Part shown: one piece after another, positions 10,030 to 17,659 of the stretch | Numbering within the stretch: the first letter of the stretch is position 1 | How the letters are laid out: every line of letters begins with the position of its first letter | Assembly (NCBI RefSeq): GCF_009711935.1 | Contig: NZ_VIKX01000022.1 | Location: 1 to 37,799 of the forward strand | DNA length: 37,799 nt | DNA from: Dolichospermum sp. UHCC 0259 | GTDB lineage: Bacteria > Cyanobacteriota > Cyanobacteriia > Cyanobacteriales > Nostocaceae | Reading direction: 5' to 3' | Position numbers and translations under genes: made by a program | Notes under the pieces: model-generated | Seen by the model: only the letters and a program-made list of their open reading frames with translations | Told to the model about the DNA's origin: nothing | The model's database searches: none

Positions 10030-10926
10030 GTGTCTGAATCGCGTAATCGCTGGATAGTCCGAGTCGTGTTAGCTTTCGCTGTTGTTGCTTTTATAGGGGT
10101 TTCTATTATACCTATAATTACAGCGATTAACCCTGAATCATCACCACAGAATCAGCCAACTGCTGACCCTAAAATATCTTCATCGGAGCAAAAGTCAAAA
10201 CTGGAAGATCAAGTCCGGGGTTATGAATTAGTTTTACAAAAAGATACGGAAAATCAAACTGCACTCAAGGGACTTTTGCAAGCACGTCTAGGGTTATTGA
10301 GTCAAAAAAGCCGAGGGGAAGTTAAACCAGCGGATATTCAAGCTGTAATTGAACCTTTGGAAAAACTTGCTAAACTCAATCCCCAACAGTCAGAGTATGG
10401 GGTTCTATTGGCACAAGCTAAACAACAAATTGGCGATAAGGAGGGGGCTGCTCAAACTTATCGGACTATTTTAGCTACAAAGCCGGGGGATTTAAAGGCT
10501 TTGCAGGGGATGGTAAATTTGCAATTAAGCGAAAAGCGTCCAGAAGCAGCTATTGGCTTATTAGAAGAAAGTTTAGCTGCTGCTACCCAAGCTAATACTA
10601 TTCAGCCCGGAAGTGTGGATGTAGTTGCTGTAAAGGTACTTTTGGGTAGTGTATACGCTTTTCAAAAGAATGATGATAAAGCTATCTCTACTTATGATGA
10701 AGCAATCAAGAAAGATGCTCAAGATTTCCGCCCTGTGTTAGCAAAGGCAATGCTGTTTAAGCAACAAGGTAAGCTGGATGAAGCAAAACCTTTGTTTGAT
10801 AGTGCGACGGCTTTAGCACCGGCTCAATATAAGGATGAAATCAATAAAGCCGCAGCGGTTTCTGAGCCTACTCCTACGTCTTCACCTACGGAATCGCCTA
10901 CACCTTCACCTACGGCTACTCCGTAA
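10030..10926 (+). CDS. Membrane-anchored tetratricopeptide repeat protein
   Basis: This is a 298-residue protein with one N-terminal membrane segment (about residues 8-33) and a soluble region of TPR-like helical repeats (about 55-280; for example EYGVLLAQAKQQIGDKEGAAQTYRTILAT and FRPVLAKAMLFKQQGKLDEAKPLFDSA units). It ends in a Pro/Ser/Thr linker-like tail (TPTSSPTESPTPSPTATP). TPR arrays are protein-binding scaffolds; the partner cannot be told from sequence. The start is a GTG at 10030 with GGAG about 12 bases upstream. The stop is followed by unique sequence and a palindromic repeat. Confidence 0.8.
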   Translation: MSESRNRWIVRVVLAFAVVAFIGVSIIPIITAINPESSPQNQPTADPKISSSEQKSKLEDQVRGYELVLQKDTENQTALKGLLQARLGLLSQKSRGEVKPADIQAVIEPLEKLAKLNPQQSEYGVLLAQAKQQIGDKEGAAQTYRTILATKPGDLKALQGMVNLQLSEKRPEAAIGLLEESLAAATQANTIQPGSVDVVAVKVLLGSVYAFQKNDDKAISTYDEAIKKDAQDFRPVLAKAMLFKQQGKLDEAKPLFDSATALAPAQYKDEINKAAAVSEPTPTSSPTESPTPSPTATP

Positions 10927-10987
10927 GGGTTTGGAGGATGAGGGGAAATAGGGGAGAAACTTTATTCTTTCTCTTACATTACTGAAC

Positions 10988-11010
10988 GGGCGGGGTTTCC
11001 CCGCCCCTAC
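10988..11010 (-). repeat. Palindromic REP-like repeat, copy A
   Basis: On the minus strand it reads GTAG followed by the palindrome GGGCGGGG-AAA-CCCCGCCC. It has the same head and arms as copy B at 15581-15603 and shares the GTAGGGGCG head with copies C and D. It could act as a terminator hairpin after the TPR gene. Confidence 0.8.
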
Positions 11011-11064
11011 TCTGGTGATTTTCTACTTCTTTTTTTAATTTTAAGGATGCGTTAAAGAAAAATT

Positions 11065-11112
11065 TGTGATAAACTGTAGGCAATTATTAACTACTGCTGG
11101 CACTTTATCACA
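11065..11112. promoter_or_regulatory. Candidate AbiEi operator (inverted repeat)
   Basis: TGTGATAAA at 11065-11073 and TTTATCACA at 11104-11112 form a perfect 9-bp inverted repeat with a 30-base spacer, ending 42 bases before abiEi. AbiEi antitoxins are known to repress their own operon by binding inverted repeats, so this is a plausible operator. That is inferred from position and symmetry only. Confidence 0.4.
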
Positions 11113-11154
11113 TTTGATTGCAAAAGTGGTGCAGTTAAGTACATTGATTTAATT

Positions 11155-11751
11155 ATGTCTAAAACACAACAAGTGCTGGATTATGCTCGTGAAAAAGGCA
11201 TAATTACAGCTAAAGATATAGAAGCACAAGGTATTCACAGACAGTACATTAAACGTCTTGAAGAGCAAGGGCTACTAATACGTTCTGCTCGTGGTATTTA
11301 TACTTTTGTAGATGCGGAAATTACAGAAAGTCACACTTTGGCTGAAACTGTTAAACGAGTTCCTAGTGGGGTAGTTTGTCTTCTATCAGCACTCAGTTTT
11401 TATGAGCTAACTACACAATCACCTTTTGAAGTATGGCTTGCTATTCCTCACAAACATCGTCCACCAAAAGATAATCTTTTACCTCTCAGAATCGTTTATA
11501 TGTCTGGTCAATCTCTAGAGGAAGGCATTGAAAACCATCTAATAGAGGGTGTTAATGTACGAGTATATTCTTTAGCTAAAACAGTTGTAGATTGTTTTAA
11601 ATTTCGTAACAAAATTGGTCTAGATGTAGCACTTGAAGCACTAAGAGAATGTTGGAAAGAAAGAAGATGCTCAATGGATGAACTATGGCATTACGCTAAA
11701 ATTTGCCGAGTCCATAATGTAATGCGACCTTATCTAGAATCACTTCCATGA
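11155..11751 (+). CDS. abiEi: AbiEi-type antitoxin (type IV toxin-antitoxin system)
   Basis: This 198-residue protein begins with a winged helix-turn-helix (about 1-50, QQVLDYAREKGIITAKDIEA...RQYIKRLEEQGLL) followed by RSARGIYTF, the standard AbiEi antitoxin opening. The C-terminal domain is the AbiEi_4-like alpha/beta region (VVCLLSALSFYELTT, WLAIPHKHR, VRVYSLAKTVVDCF). In known systems AbiEi counters the AbiEii nucleotidyltransferase and represses the operon. Its stop overlaps the start of the toxin gene (ATGA). A 43-base fragment of this gene reappears at 12871-12913. The codon use is AT-rich compared with the hisD region, in keeping with an accessory gene. Confidence 0.88.
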   Translation: MSKTQQVLDYAREKGIITAKDIEAQGIHRQYIKRLEEQGLLIRSARGIYTFVDAEITESHTLAETVKRVPSGVVCLLSALSFYELTTQSPFEVWLAIPHKHRPPKDNLLPLRIVYMSGQSLEEGIENHLIEGVNVRVYSLAKTVVDCFKFRNKIGLDVALEALRECWKERRCSMDELWHYAKICRVHNVMRPYLESLP

Positions 11752-12677
11752 CATCGAAAAAGCCTATTAATATAGCCGCATCTATCCGTTCTAGATTATT
11801 AAATCTATCGAAAGAAAGAGGGGAAGACTATAATTATTTACTAATCCTTTATCTTGGTGAAAGGCTGCTATATAGGCTTAGTCAATCTCCATATAAACAA
11901 CAATTCATTTTGAAAGGAGCTACACTTTTTAAGGTATGGAATGGTGAACCGCATAGAGCAACAAAAGATTTAGATTTTCTGAGTTTTGGCAATAATGAAG
12001 TCGAACATATAGAAAAAGTTTTTCAAGAAATTTGTTTAATAGAGTGTGAAGAAGATGGCATTATTTTCTTACCAGAATCTATGAAATCTCAAGTCATAAA
12101 AGAAGATCAACAGTATGAAGGAGTAAGAATTGAAATTACAGGAAAATTAGGTAATAATCAGCGTAAACTTCAACTTGATATTGGATTTGGTGATGCTGTT
12201 ACACCCAACCCTCAAGAAGAATTAATTAATACTATTCTTCTAGATACTCCAAAACCAAAATTGATAATATATCCTCGTGAAACAGTAATAGCTGAAAAGT
12301 TTCAAGCTATGGTTGATTTAGGCATAAAAAATAGTCGTATGAAAGATTTTTATGATATTTGGTTTCTTTGTAAAGATTTTGAATTTCAAGGTGATTTACT
12401 TTGCCAAGCTATAGGAAATACTTTTGAACGACGCAAAACAGAAATACCAATAAAAGAACCTTTAGCTTTTACCCAAGAATTTACTCATAATCCACAGAAA
12501 TCAAAAGAATGGGTTGCTTTTTTAAATAAAATTAAAAAGGGAAATCCACAACTTACTCTTGATGAAGCTGTCGCTGTTATTAAAAATTTTATAATGCCAC
12601 CTTGTATAGCATCTGCTAAAAATGAAAAATTTGATAAAGTTTGGAATGTCGGAGGGTTTTGGAAAGATATTGAATAA
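11748..12677 (+). CDS. abiEii: AbiEii-type nucleotidyltransferase toxin
   Basis: This is a 309-residue AbiEii/AbiGii toxin of the DNA polymerase beta-like nucleotidyltransferase fold. The glycine motif FILKGATLF (53-61) and the catalytic pair D74/D76 in RATKDLDFLSFG (70-81) are intact. D144 (LQLDIGFGD), E183-K184 and the RMKDFYDIWFL motif (197-207) complete the usual set. Related toxins block growth by modifying tRNA 3' ends or other nucleotide targets, and abiE loci give abortive infection against phages. The gene is translationally coupled to abiEi by a 4-base overlap. No truncation is seen. Confidence 0.88.
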   Translation: MTSKKPINIAASIRSRLLNLSKERGEDYNYLLILYLGERLLYRLSQSPYKQQFILKGATLFKVWNGEPHRATKDLDFLSFGNNEVEHIEKVFQEICLIECEEDGIIFLPESMKSQVIKEDQQYEGVRIEITGKLGNNQRKLQLDIGFGDAVTPNPQEELINTILLDTPKPKLIIYPRETVIAEKFQAMVDLGIKNSRMKDFYDIWFLCKDFEFQGDLLCQAIGNTFERRKTEIPIKEPLAFTQEFTHNPQKSKEWVAFLNKIKKGNPQLTLDEAVAVIKNFIMPPCIASAKNEKFDKVWNVGGFWKDIE

Positions 12678-12736
12678 ATGTCAAACTCAACCCTCACCGA
12701 CAGGAAAAGGCTATTTTAACCTCAGTATTGTACAGT

Positions 12737-12872
12737 TTATTTTCCTTCTATGGCGGCTACTATGCCGAAGATGATAAATAGAAAGCCGCCGATAAAGGTA
12801 ATTTGCCGTTCGGAAATTTTACCTGCTATTAATTTACCACCGATGACGGCGATCGCTGCACAAATTGCGTGT
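12737..12872 (-). pseudogene. Truncated copy of the 3' end of the UPF0016/mnx gene
   Basis: These 136 bases align without gaps to 13688-13823, the last 45 codons including the stop of the intact gene downstream. I count 9 mismatches (about 93% identity). They fall in 8 codons, 7 of them synonymous and one a Val-to-Ile change, so the copy diverged under coding constraint before it was truncated. It ends exactly where a fragment of abiEi begins. Confidence 0.9.
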
Positions 12873-12913
12873 AGATGCGGAAATTACAGGAAGTCATACT
12901 TTGGCTGAAACTG
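12871..12913 (+). pseudogene. Fragment of abiEi joined to the mnx fragment
   Basis: These 43 bases match 11308-11350 within abiEi with two differences (one synonymous, one Glu-to-Gly). The junction with the preceding mnx fragment shares TGT with both parents, the mark of a microhomology-mediated join. The order mnx 3' end then abiEi is what a tandem-duplication breakpoint would leave. Confidence 0.88.
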
Positions 12914-12980
12914 CTAGTGGTCTGTCAAATTTCTATTTATGAATGAGGTTTACGGTCAAGTGTATATGTTTTAATATCTG

Positions 12981-13319
12981 CTACTCCAAAGCTAAATGTA
13001 ACTTAATAGCATCATTGACCAAATCTATCAACTCTCGACTTAAACACCCTACCACATCTCCTAAAATGCGCTGTTTAGAAATTGTCCGTATTTGTTGCGC
13101 TTGTACCTTAGAAGTTTTAGATAAACCGGAATCTTCTGGATTTAATAAAACCTCAAAAGGATATACACGACTCATATTAGATGTAATCGGTAAAATCGTC
13201 ACCGTAGTAGAGGCATTATTATTAGCATCATTGCTAACAATGATTACAGGACGGCGTTTATCCATTTCTGACCCCACTGCGGGACTGAGACTTGCAAGGT
13301 ATATTTCACCACATTTCAT
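12981..13319 (-). CDS. MazF/PemK family endoribonuclease toxin
   Basis: This is a type II toxin of the MazF/PemK fold, an mRNA interferase acting in the cytoplasm. The 112-residue protein shows the family order GEIYLASLSPAVGSEMDKRRPVIIVSND (4-31), TVTILPITS (39-47), the PFEVLLNPEDSGLSKTSKV block (54-72) and AQQIRTISKQRILGDVV (74-90). The length is normal and the key Arg of RRPVIIVS is present. It overlaps the upstream antitoxin gene by 14 bases, so translation is coupled. Gene symbols are left blank because many mazF-like subfamilies exist. Confidence 0.85.
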   Translation of the reverse strand: MKCGEIYLASLSPAVGSEMDKRRPVIIVSNDANNNASTTVTILPITSNMSRVYPFEVLLNPEDSGLSKTSKVQAQQIRTISKQRILGDVVGCLSRELIDLVNDAIKLHLALE

Positions 13320-13530
13320 CTGTTAGCCCATCTCCTACAGTTAAATCCCATTCTGGGTTAAATTCTGCCGCAGCTTCCCGATAAGCTTGCTCTAGCTCCT
13401 GATAACGCAGTAACTCTATGGCTAACTCAATTACTTGAGAACGAGATTTACAGCCTTTAGTCAATTTATAATTTTCAATAAACTGCACCAAAGAAGATGG
13501 TAAAGAAATGGAAAGTTTTTCAGCCTGCAT
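13306..13530 (-). CDS. Ribbon-helix-helix antitoxin partner of the MazF-type toxin
   Basis: This is a 74-residue protein with an N-terminal ribbon-helix-helix domain (KLSISLPSSLVQFIENYKL...SRSQVIELAIELLR, about 5-43) for DNA binding and dimerisation. An acidic C-terminal tail (about 50-74, EFNPEWDLTVGDGLTDEMW) is suited to wrap the toxin. It precedes the MazF-type gene with a 14-base overlap, the standard antitoxin-first order. Such antitoxins repress their own promoter, which should lie between 13531 and the hairpin at 13634. Confidence 0.82.
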   Translation of the reverse strand: MQAEKLSISLPSSLVQFIENYKLTKGCKSRSQVIELAIELLRYQELEQAYREAAAEFNPEWDLTVGDGLTDEMW

Positions 13531-13633
13531 AGTATTACCAAAAGGTAATTATATTTTTCCTACTTTATAGTAACATAAATAGTGGGGGGTAATACACTTA
13601 ACATTCAGCGACCAAGAAAACACACAAAAACCC

Positions 13634-13666
13634 AGAACCCCGACTTCTTAAAGAAATCGGGGTTCT
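13634..13666. terminator. Palindromic hairpin, likely bidirectional terminator
   Basis: AGAACCCCGACTTCTT is followed by its near-perfect complement (one mismatch), making a stem of about 16 pairs. It lies beyond the mnx stop codon and upstream of the antitoxin start. The same AACCCCGACTTCTT arm is part of the nested element at 35529-35809, so this is also a dispersed repeat. Confidence 0.65.
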
Positions 13667-13687
13667 AACATCTGTTTTCAATGTTAA

Positions 13688-14305
13688 TTATTTTCCTTCT
13701 ATGGCGGCGACTATGCCAAAGATGATAAATAGGAAGCCGCCCACGAAGGTGATTTGCCGTTCGGAAATTTTACCTGCTATTAATTTACCACCGATAACTG
13801 CGATCGCTGCACAAATTGCGTGTCCTAATATTGCGCCGGCTGTCACACCAATGGGGTTATTTCCAGCAGCTAAGGCTATGGTGGCTATTTGTGTGCGATC
13901 GCCCCATTCTGCTATAAATGTTAGTACGAAAGATTTCAGTAAAATTGACCAAACACTTTTTTGCTGGGAATTATCTAAATCTGCTTTTTCTACCGCCTCT
14001 TTTGCCTCTTCTGCGACTTCTTCGGTAGCAGATACAGCCATTTTATTGGCATCATAAATTAACTTCAAACCAAAGGCAATAAACAAAACTATTTCGGCAT
14101 AATGAATATAAATCTTTGGTAATAAAGATACTACTTGCCCAAATGCAACTGACAAAATAGTCATAGCCGCCAAAGCAGCCACTACACCAGCAAATACTAA
14201 ACGCCGCGAATGGTGCATGGACAAAATCACAGCAATAAAAAATGTTTTATCGCCTAATTCGGAAATGGTAATTAATAATAAACCTGCGGTAAAAGCTGTT
14301 AACAC
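13688..14305 (-). CDS. mnx: UPF0016/GDT1 family manganese transporter (Mnx-like)
   Basis: This is a 205-residue membrane protein of the UPF0016 family. The Synechocystis member Mnx exports manganese from the cytoplasm to the thylakoid lumen, protecting the cell and supplying photosystem II. Both signature motifs are present, SELGDKT near residue 15 and AEWGDRT near 133, in two three-helix halves separated by a charged linker (about 88-115, SATEEVAEEAKEAVEKADLD). The start is GTG at 14305 with AGGAG nine bases upstream. It is preceded by a yybP-ykoY Mn2+ riboswitch, which independently supports a manganese role. A truncated 3' copy lies at 12737-12872. Confidence 0.88.
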   Translation of the reverse strand: MLTAFTAGLLLITISELGDKTFFIAVILSMHHSRRLVFAGVVAALAAMTILSVAFGQVVSLLPKIYIHYAEIVLFIAFGLKLIYDANKMAVSATEEVAEEAKEAVEKADLDNSQQKSVWSILLKSFVLTFIAEWGDRTQIATIALAAGNNPIGVTAGAILGHAICAAIAVIGGKLIAGKISERQITFVGGFLFIIFGIVAAIEGK

Positions 14306-14339
14306 TCTCTCAAACTCCTAAAGGATTTTTTACCTGTGT

Positions 14340-14520
14340 GGAGTATCAATGAGAGCCATCAAACCTCACTGAACTCCACATAGTTAAATGTGTAGTCAGT
14401 GAAGGTCTCGCTTTCAAATACTTTATTTATTCGCTATCTAAACCAGGCTCATCACCAGTATGTTGACTTAGATATACTGAACAGAAACTTTTAATTTACT
14501 GCCAGCAGCTACTCCCCTTC
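14340..14520 (-). ncRNA. yybP-ykoY manganese riboswitch
   Basis: Read on the minus strand, the aptamer occupies 14520 down to 14401. It opens GAAGGGGAGTAGC, contains TCAACATACTGG and closes AGCGAGACCTTC, the conserved boxes of the yybP-ykoY class, with P1 formed by GAAGG and CCTTC. Downstream (14400-14340), a strong hairpin (ACTGA...CACAT/ATGTG...TCAGT) and TCAGTGAGGT, able to pair with the P1 3' strand, form an expression platform. ACTCC at about 14340-14344 could also pair with the GGAGT ribosome site of mnx. Mn2+ is known to stabilise this aptamer and turn expression on. Confidence 0.88.
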
Positions 14521-14532
14521 TATTAGTTATGT

Positions 14533-14561
14533 ATAATACTCTTCTTGACCATAAAAGTCAA
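14533..14561 (-). promoter_or_regulatory. Sigma70-type promoter of the mnx riboswitch transcript
   Basis: On the minus strand, TTGACT (14556-14561) and TATTAT (14533-14538) are separated by exactly 17 bases. A start about seven bases downstream (near 14526) falls just before the aptamer. Confidence 0.75.
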
Positions 14562-14584
14562 GCCAAAAACCCTAATTTGAGATT

Positions 14585-15553
14585 ATGACCTATTTAGAGA
14601 CCGCAGCCCAATTTTACAGCCAAGTTGCCCAAACACCAGAAATAGGTCTTTGCTGTGTCCAAAGTACAGCATTACAACTACCAGGGCTGAAAATTCCTCT
14701 AGCTATGCAGGAAATGAACTATGGTTGTGGAACTACAGTGCATCACAACGAACTCAATAATGAACCTACAGTTCTCTATGTTGGTGTTGGTGGTGGTTTA
14801 GAAGCTTTGCAATTTGCTTACTTTTCTCGTCGTCCCGGTGCGGTGATTGCTGTCGAACCTGTTGAGGCTATGCGAGAAGCTGCAACCCGTAATTTACAAA
14901 TTGCTGCAAAAGAAAATTCTTGGTTTGATCTTAGCTTTGTCGAAATACGTCCGGGAGATGCTTTTAATTTACCTGTAGCTGATGCTTTTGTAGATGTAGT
15001 AGCGCAAAATTGCCTTTTCAATATTTTTGAACCAGCAGATTTAACTCGCGCTTTGAAAGAAGCTTATCGAGTATTAAAACCAGATGGACGTTTACAGATG
15101 AGTGACCCCATTGCTACCAGTCCAATTCCTGCTCATTTACAAAAAAATGAACATTTACGCGCCTTGTGTTTATCTGGCGCACTTACATATCCAGAATATA
15201 CTAACCTAATTATTAATGCTGGTTTTGGACAAATTGAAATTCGCGCTCGTCGTCCTTATCGGTTATTAGATAAACAAACTTATAAACTAGAAGAAAATCT
15301 GCTTTTAGAAAGTTTGGATTCTGTGGCTTTTAAAGTAGAAATTCCTCTAGACGGTGCTTGTATTTTTACTGGTAAAACAGCGATTTATGCAGGTAAAGAA
15401 CAATTTTTTGATGATCAAGCTGGACATATTTTACAAAGAGGCATTCCTGCGGCAGTTTGCGATAAAACAGCAGAAAATTTAGCAGTTGTAAATCCTGAAG
15501 AAATCATAATTACTGATTCTACATGGTACTACGATGGTGGAGGATGTTGTTAA
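14585..15553 (+). CDS. arsM: Arsenosugar biosynthesis arsenite methyltransferase
   Basis: This is an S-adenosylmethionine-dependent As(III) methyltransferase that makes methylated arsenicals, the first step towards arsenosugars. The Rossmann motif is VLYVGVGGGLEA (63-74), followed by IAVEPVEAM (88-96) and the RVLKPDGRLQMSDP region typical of class I methyltransferases. Several cysteines usable for As(III) binding are present (C23/C24, C48, the NCLFN and LRALCLSGALTYPEY cysteines). The protein ends in GGGCC, as cyanobacterial ArsM proteins do. It pairs functionally with arsS downstream, although an inverted Rpn-type gene lies between them. It is divergent from the mnx riboswitch promoter. Confidence 0.88.
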   Translation: MTYLETAAQFYSQVAQTPEIGLCCVQSTALQLPGLKIPLAMQEMNYGCGTTVHHNELNNEPTVLYVGVGGGLEALQFAYFSRRPGAVIAVEPVEAMREAATRNLQIAAKENSWFDLSFVEIRPGDAFNLPVADAFVDVVAQNCLFNIFEPADLTRALKEAYRVLKPDGRLQMSDPIATSPIPAHLQKNEHLRALCLSGALTYPEYTNLIINAGFGQIEIRARRPYRLLDKQTYKLEENLLLESLDSVAFKVEIPLDGACIFTGKTAIYAGKEQFFDDQAGHILQRGIPAAVCDKTAENLAVVNPEEIIITDSTWYYDGGGCC

Positions 15554-15580
15554 TTTTATACAGCACCTCCCTTCAAATCC

Positions 15581-15603
15581 GTAGGGGCGGGGTTTCCCCG
15601 CCC
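15581..15603 (+). repeat. Palindromic REP-like repeat, copy B
   Basis: GTAG plus the palindrome GGGCGGGG-TTT-CCCCGCCC, differing from copy A only in the loop. It sits between the convergent arsM and Rpn genes and may terminate transcription from both sides. Confidence 0.8.
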
Positions 15604-15723
15604 TCAGTTGTATTAGAGATGTATATTGAACCACAGAAGACACGGAGAAGAAGAGATTTTATTTAGTTCCCATACAGAAGTATGAGAACAAGAAAAAATG
15701 TTTTGAATGGGTATGAATTAAAA

Positions 15724-16542
15724 CTATGATTCTTGAATTTCCTTTTGTAAAGCCTGAATTTGTGCAAGAGATAATTCAGTAAATTCAGCAATTTGTTGTA
15801 AATTCATGCCAGTTCGTAACAACTTTAAAGTAAAATTTCTGGTTGCTTCAGCTTTACCTTCTTGTTTACCTTCAGCTTTACCTTCAGCTTTACCTTCTTC
15901 TAAAGCTTCTTGATAAACTCTGGTTTGTTTCAACTCACTTAAACCTAACATAGCTTCAATCTCCTCTCTGGTTTTTTTGGGTAATTTGTAGACGATAATT
16001 GTCTCAATCAGGTTAATTAAATCCCGTTTAATTTTGGCATCAGTTAGTTGTTGGTTAGCTTGTGCGATTAAGCGTCTTGCTAATGCTGGTGCAGCTTTCT
16101 CTGTTTCTATTACCAGTTTAACAACACCCACCCCTAAAGAACTCTCTCCTAACTCATCTAAATAAATGCGTGTAACTCGCTCAAGTAGCAAGATTTCGCC
16201 AAATTGTAAATTCTGTTCCCTTTCTATATTACGACTAGGATAGATGATGACAGCTTGCCAAGGATGAAGAGTTTTGTATTGTCGCAGGTAAAGAAAAAGC
16301 TCTGCAAAGAGACGATAATATAAATCATCATCGGGTTGAAATTGAACCTCGACAATGTAAAATGGTTTTTTGGCATCTTTGGTAGTTGGTAGAAATAAAC
16401 CATCTAAACGAAAAGCCAGTTGTTTAACTTCACGAGAGGTAAATTCATAAACATCTGCTTCTGAGGGAGAATTATTAATTAATTCAAAGAAAATGCTAGG
16501 AAATGCTTGAAATAAGCTATAGAAAATTGTATCTGTTTTCAC
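15724..16542 (-). CDS. Rpn family / DUF2887-type PD-(D/E)XK nuclease-like protein
   Basis: The 272-residue protein matches the Rpn (recombination-promoting nuclease, 'PD-(D/E)XK transposase-like') group common in cyanobacteria. The nuclease core is LAFRLDGLFLP...PFYIVEVQFQPDDDLYYRLFAELFLYLRQY (about 42-90), with the acidic D and E-x-Q pair at the expected place. The C-terminal part has a helical region and an Ala/Glu/Gly/Lys repeat (EGKAEGKAEGKQEGKAEA) followed by a small HTH-like end (MNLQQIAEFTELSLAQIQAL). Rpn proteins stimulate RecA-independent recombination and some act in phage defence. Its 5' end is 45 bases from the divergent arsS start, interrupting the arsM-arsS pair. Confidence 0.8.
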   Translation of the reverse strand: MKTDTIFYSLFQAFPSIFFELINNSPSEADVYEFTSREVKQLAFRLDGLFLPTTKDAKKPFYIVEVQFQPDDDLYYRLFAELFLYLRQYKTLHPWQAVIIYPSRNIEREQNLQFGEILLLERVTRIYLDELGESSLGVGVVKLVIETEKAAPALARRLIAQANQQLTDAKIKRDLINLIETIIVYKLPKKTREEIEAMLGLSELKQTRVYQEALEEGKAEGKAEGKQEGKAEATRNFTLKLLRTGMNLQQIAEFTELSLAQIQALQKEIQES

Positions 16543-16587
16543 GATAATTGAGTAATTCTTATATCTAATCTAACTGGAAATGCTTCT

Positions 16588-17562
16588 ATGATTACACCTT
16601 TTTTTCAGCAACTAAATTCACCTTTAACAAAAAAAGAAATTAACGTTTTACAAGTTAATTTGGGAAAACGTTGTAATTTAGCTTGTAATCATTGCCACGT
16701 CGAAGCTAGTCCCAAAAGAACTGAAGAACTAACACCAGAAATCTGTCAACAGTTAATTACGTTAATTGATAAATTTCCCGAAATCAAAATTGTTGATTTA
16801 ACTGGTGGCGCTCCAGAAATGAATTATGGTTTTAAGCCATTGGTAGAAGCTGCTAGAAAGGCAGGAAAACAGGTAATTGTGAGATCGAACTTAACAATTT
16901 ATTTTGTGGATGGATTTGCAGATTTACCAGATTTTTTTGCTCAAAATCAAGTGAAAATTGTGGCTTCTCTTCCCTGTTATTTAGCAGATAATGTGGATAA
17001 AATGCGAGGAAATGGTGTTTTTGAGCAATCAATTAAAGCTTTGCAATGGTTAAATGAAATGGGTTATGGTAAAAACCCAAATTTAGTTTTAGATTTGGTG
17101 TATAATCCTCAATTACCAAATAGTGAAGATTTTTCTTTAACTCCCGAACAAGAAAATTTAGAAAAGGCTTATAAAACCTTTTTGGTGGAAAAGTTTGATA
17201 TTCGATTTAATCATCTTTTCACAATTACTAATATACCTGTGGGAAGAACAAAGTTCCATTTAGAACGAAAACAGCTTTACTCTAGCTATTTGCATTTTTT
17301 AGAGTCTCACTTTAATGCAAATACAATTGATGGTTTAATGTGTCGTGAGCAACTTTCTATTGATTATTTGGGGAATATTTATGATTGTGACTTTAATCAA
17401 ATGATGAATTTACCTGCAAAAACTAGCAAAGGTGAAAAGTTAACGGTGAGTAAATTATTAGAAATTGGTAGTTTAGATATAATTAAAGAAATCCAAACTG
17501 CTGAATATTGCTATGGTTGTACTGCGGGTTGTGGTTCTAGTTGTGGTGGTGCTATAGTATAA
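16588..17562 (+). CDS. arsS: Arsenosugar biosynthesis radical SAM protein ArsS
   Basis: This is a radical S-adenosylmethionine enzyme that adds the deoxyadenosyl group to dimethylarsinite, giving arsenosugar precursors. The 4Fe-4S cluster motif CNLACNHC uses C29, C33 and C36 (CxxxCxxC), with the family continuation HVEASP. The C-terminal DUF3641 region carries further cysteines (CREQ, YDCDFNQMMN and the terminal CYGCTAGCGSSCGG), probably binding auxiliary clusters. The 324-residue length is usual. The ATG at 16588 follows an Rpn-type gene on the opposite strand by only 45 bases, so its promoter must be in that gap or inside the Rpn gene. Confidence 0.9.
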   Translation: MITPFFQQLNSPLTKKEINVLQVNLGKRCNLACNHCHVEASPKRTEELTPEICQQLITLIDKFPEIKIVDLTGGAPEMNYGFKPLVEAARKAGKQVIVRSNLTIYFVDGFADLPDFFAQNQVKIVASLPCYLADNVDKMRGNGVFEQSIKALQWLNEMGYGKNPNLVLDLVYNPQLPNSEDFSLTPEQENLEKAYKTFLVEKFDIRFNHLFTITNIPVGRTKFHLERKQLYSSYLHFLESHFNANTIDGLMCREQLSIDYLGNIYDCDFNQMMNLPAKTSKGEKLTVSKLLEIGSLDIIKEIQTAEYCYGCTAGCGSSCGGAIV

Positions 17563-17659
17563 AGTAACAAAGATTAAGAAAATATATATGTCATCAAATA
17601 ACTATCTTGTAAAGAAATTTGCAGTAATTGAATTTCTAATTTTTAGATGCAGTAAGATG

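Noticed and set aside
12943-13326. 127-residue plus-strand open frame
   Set aside because: It is the antisense of the MazF-type toxin gene, which has clear family motifs.
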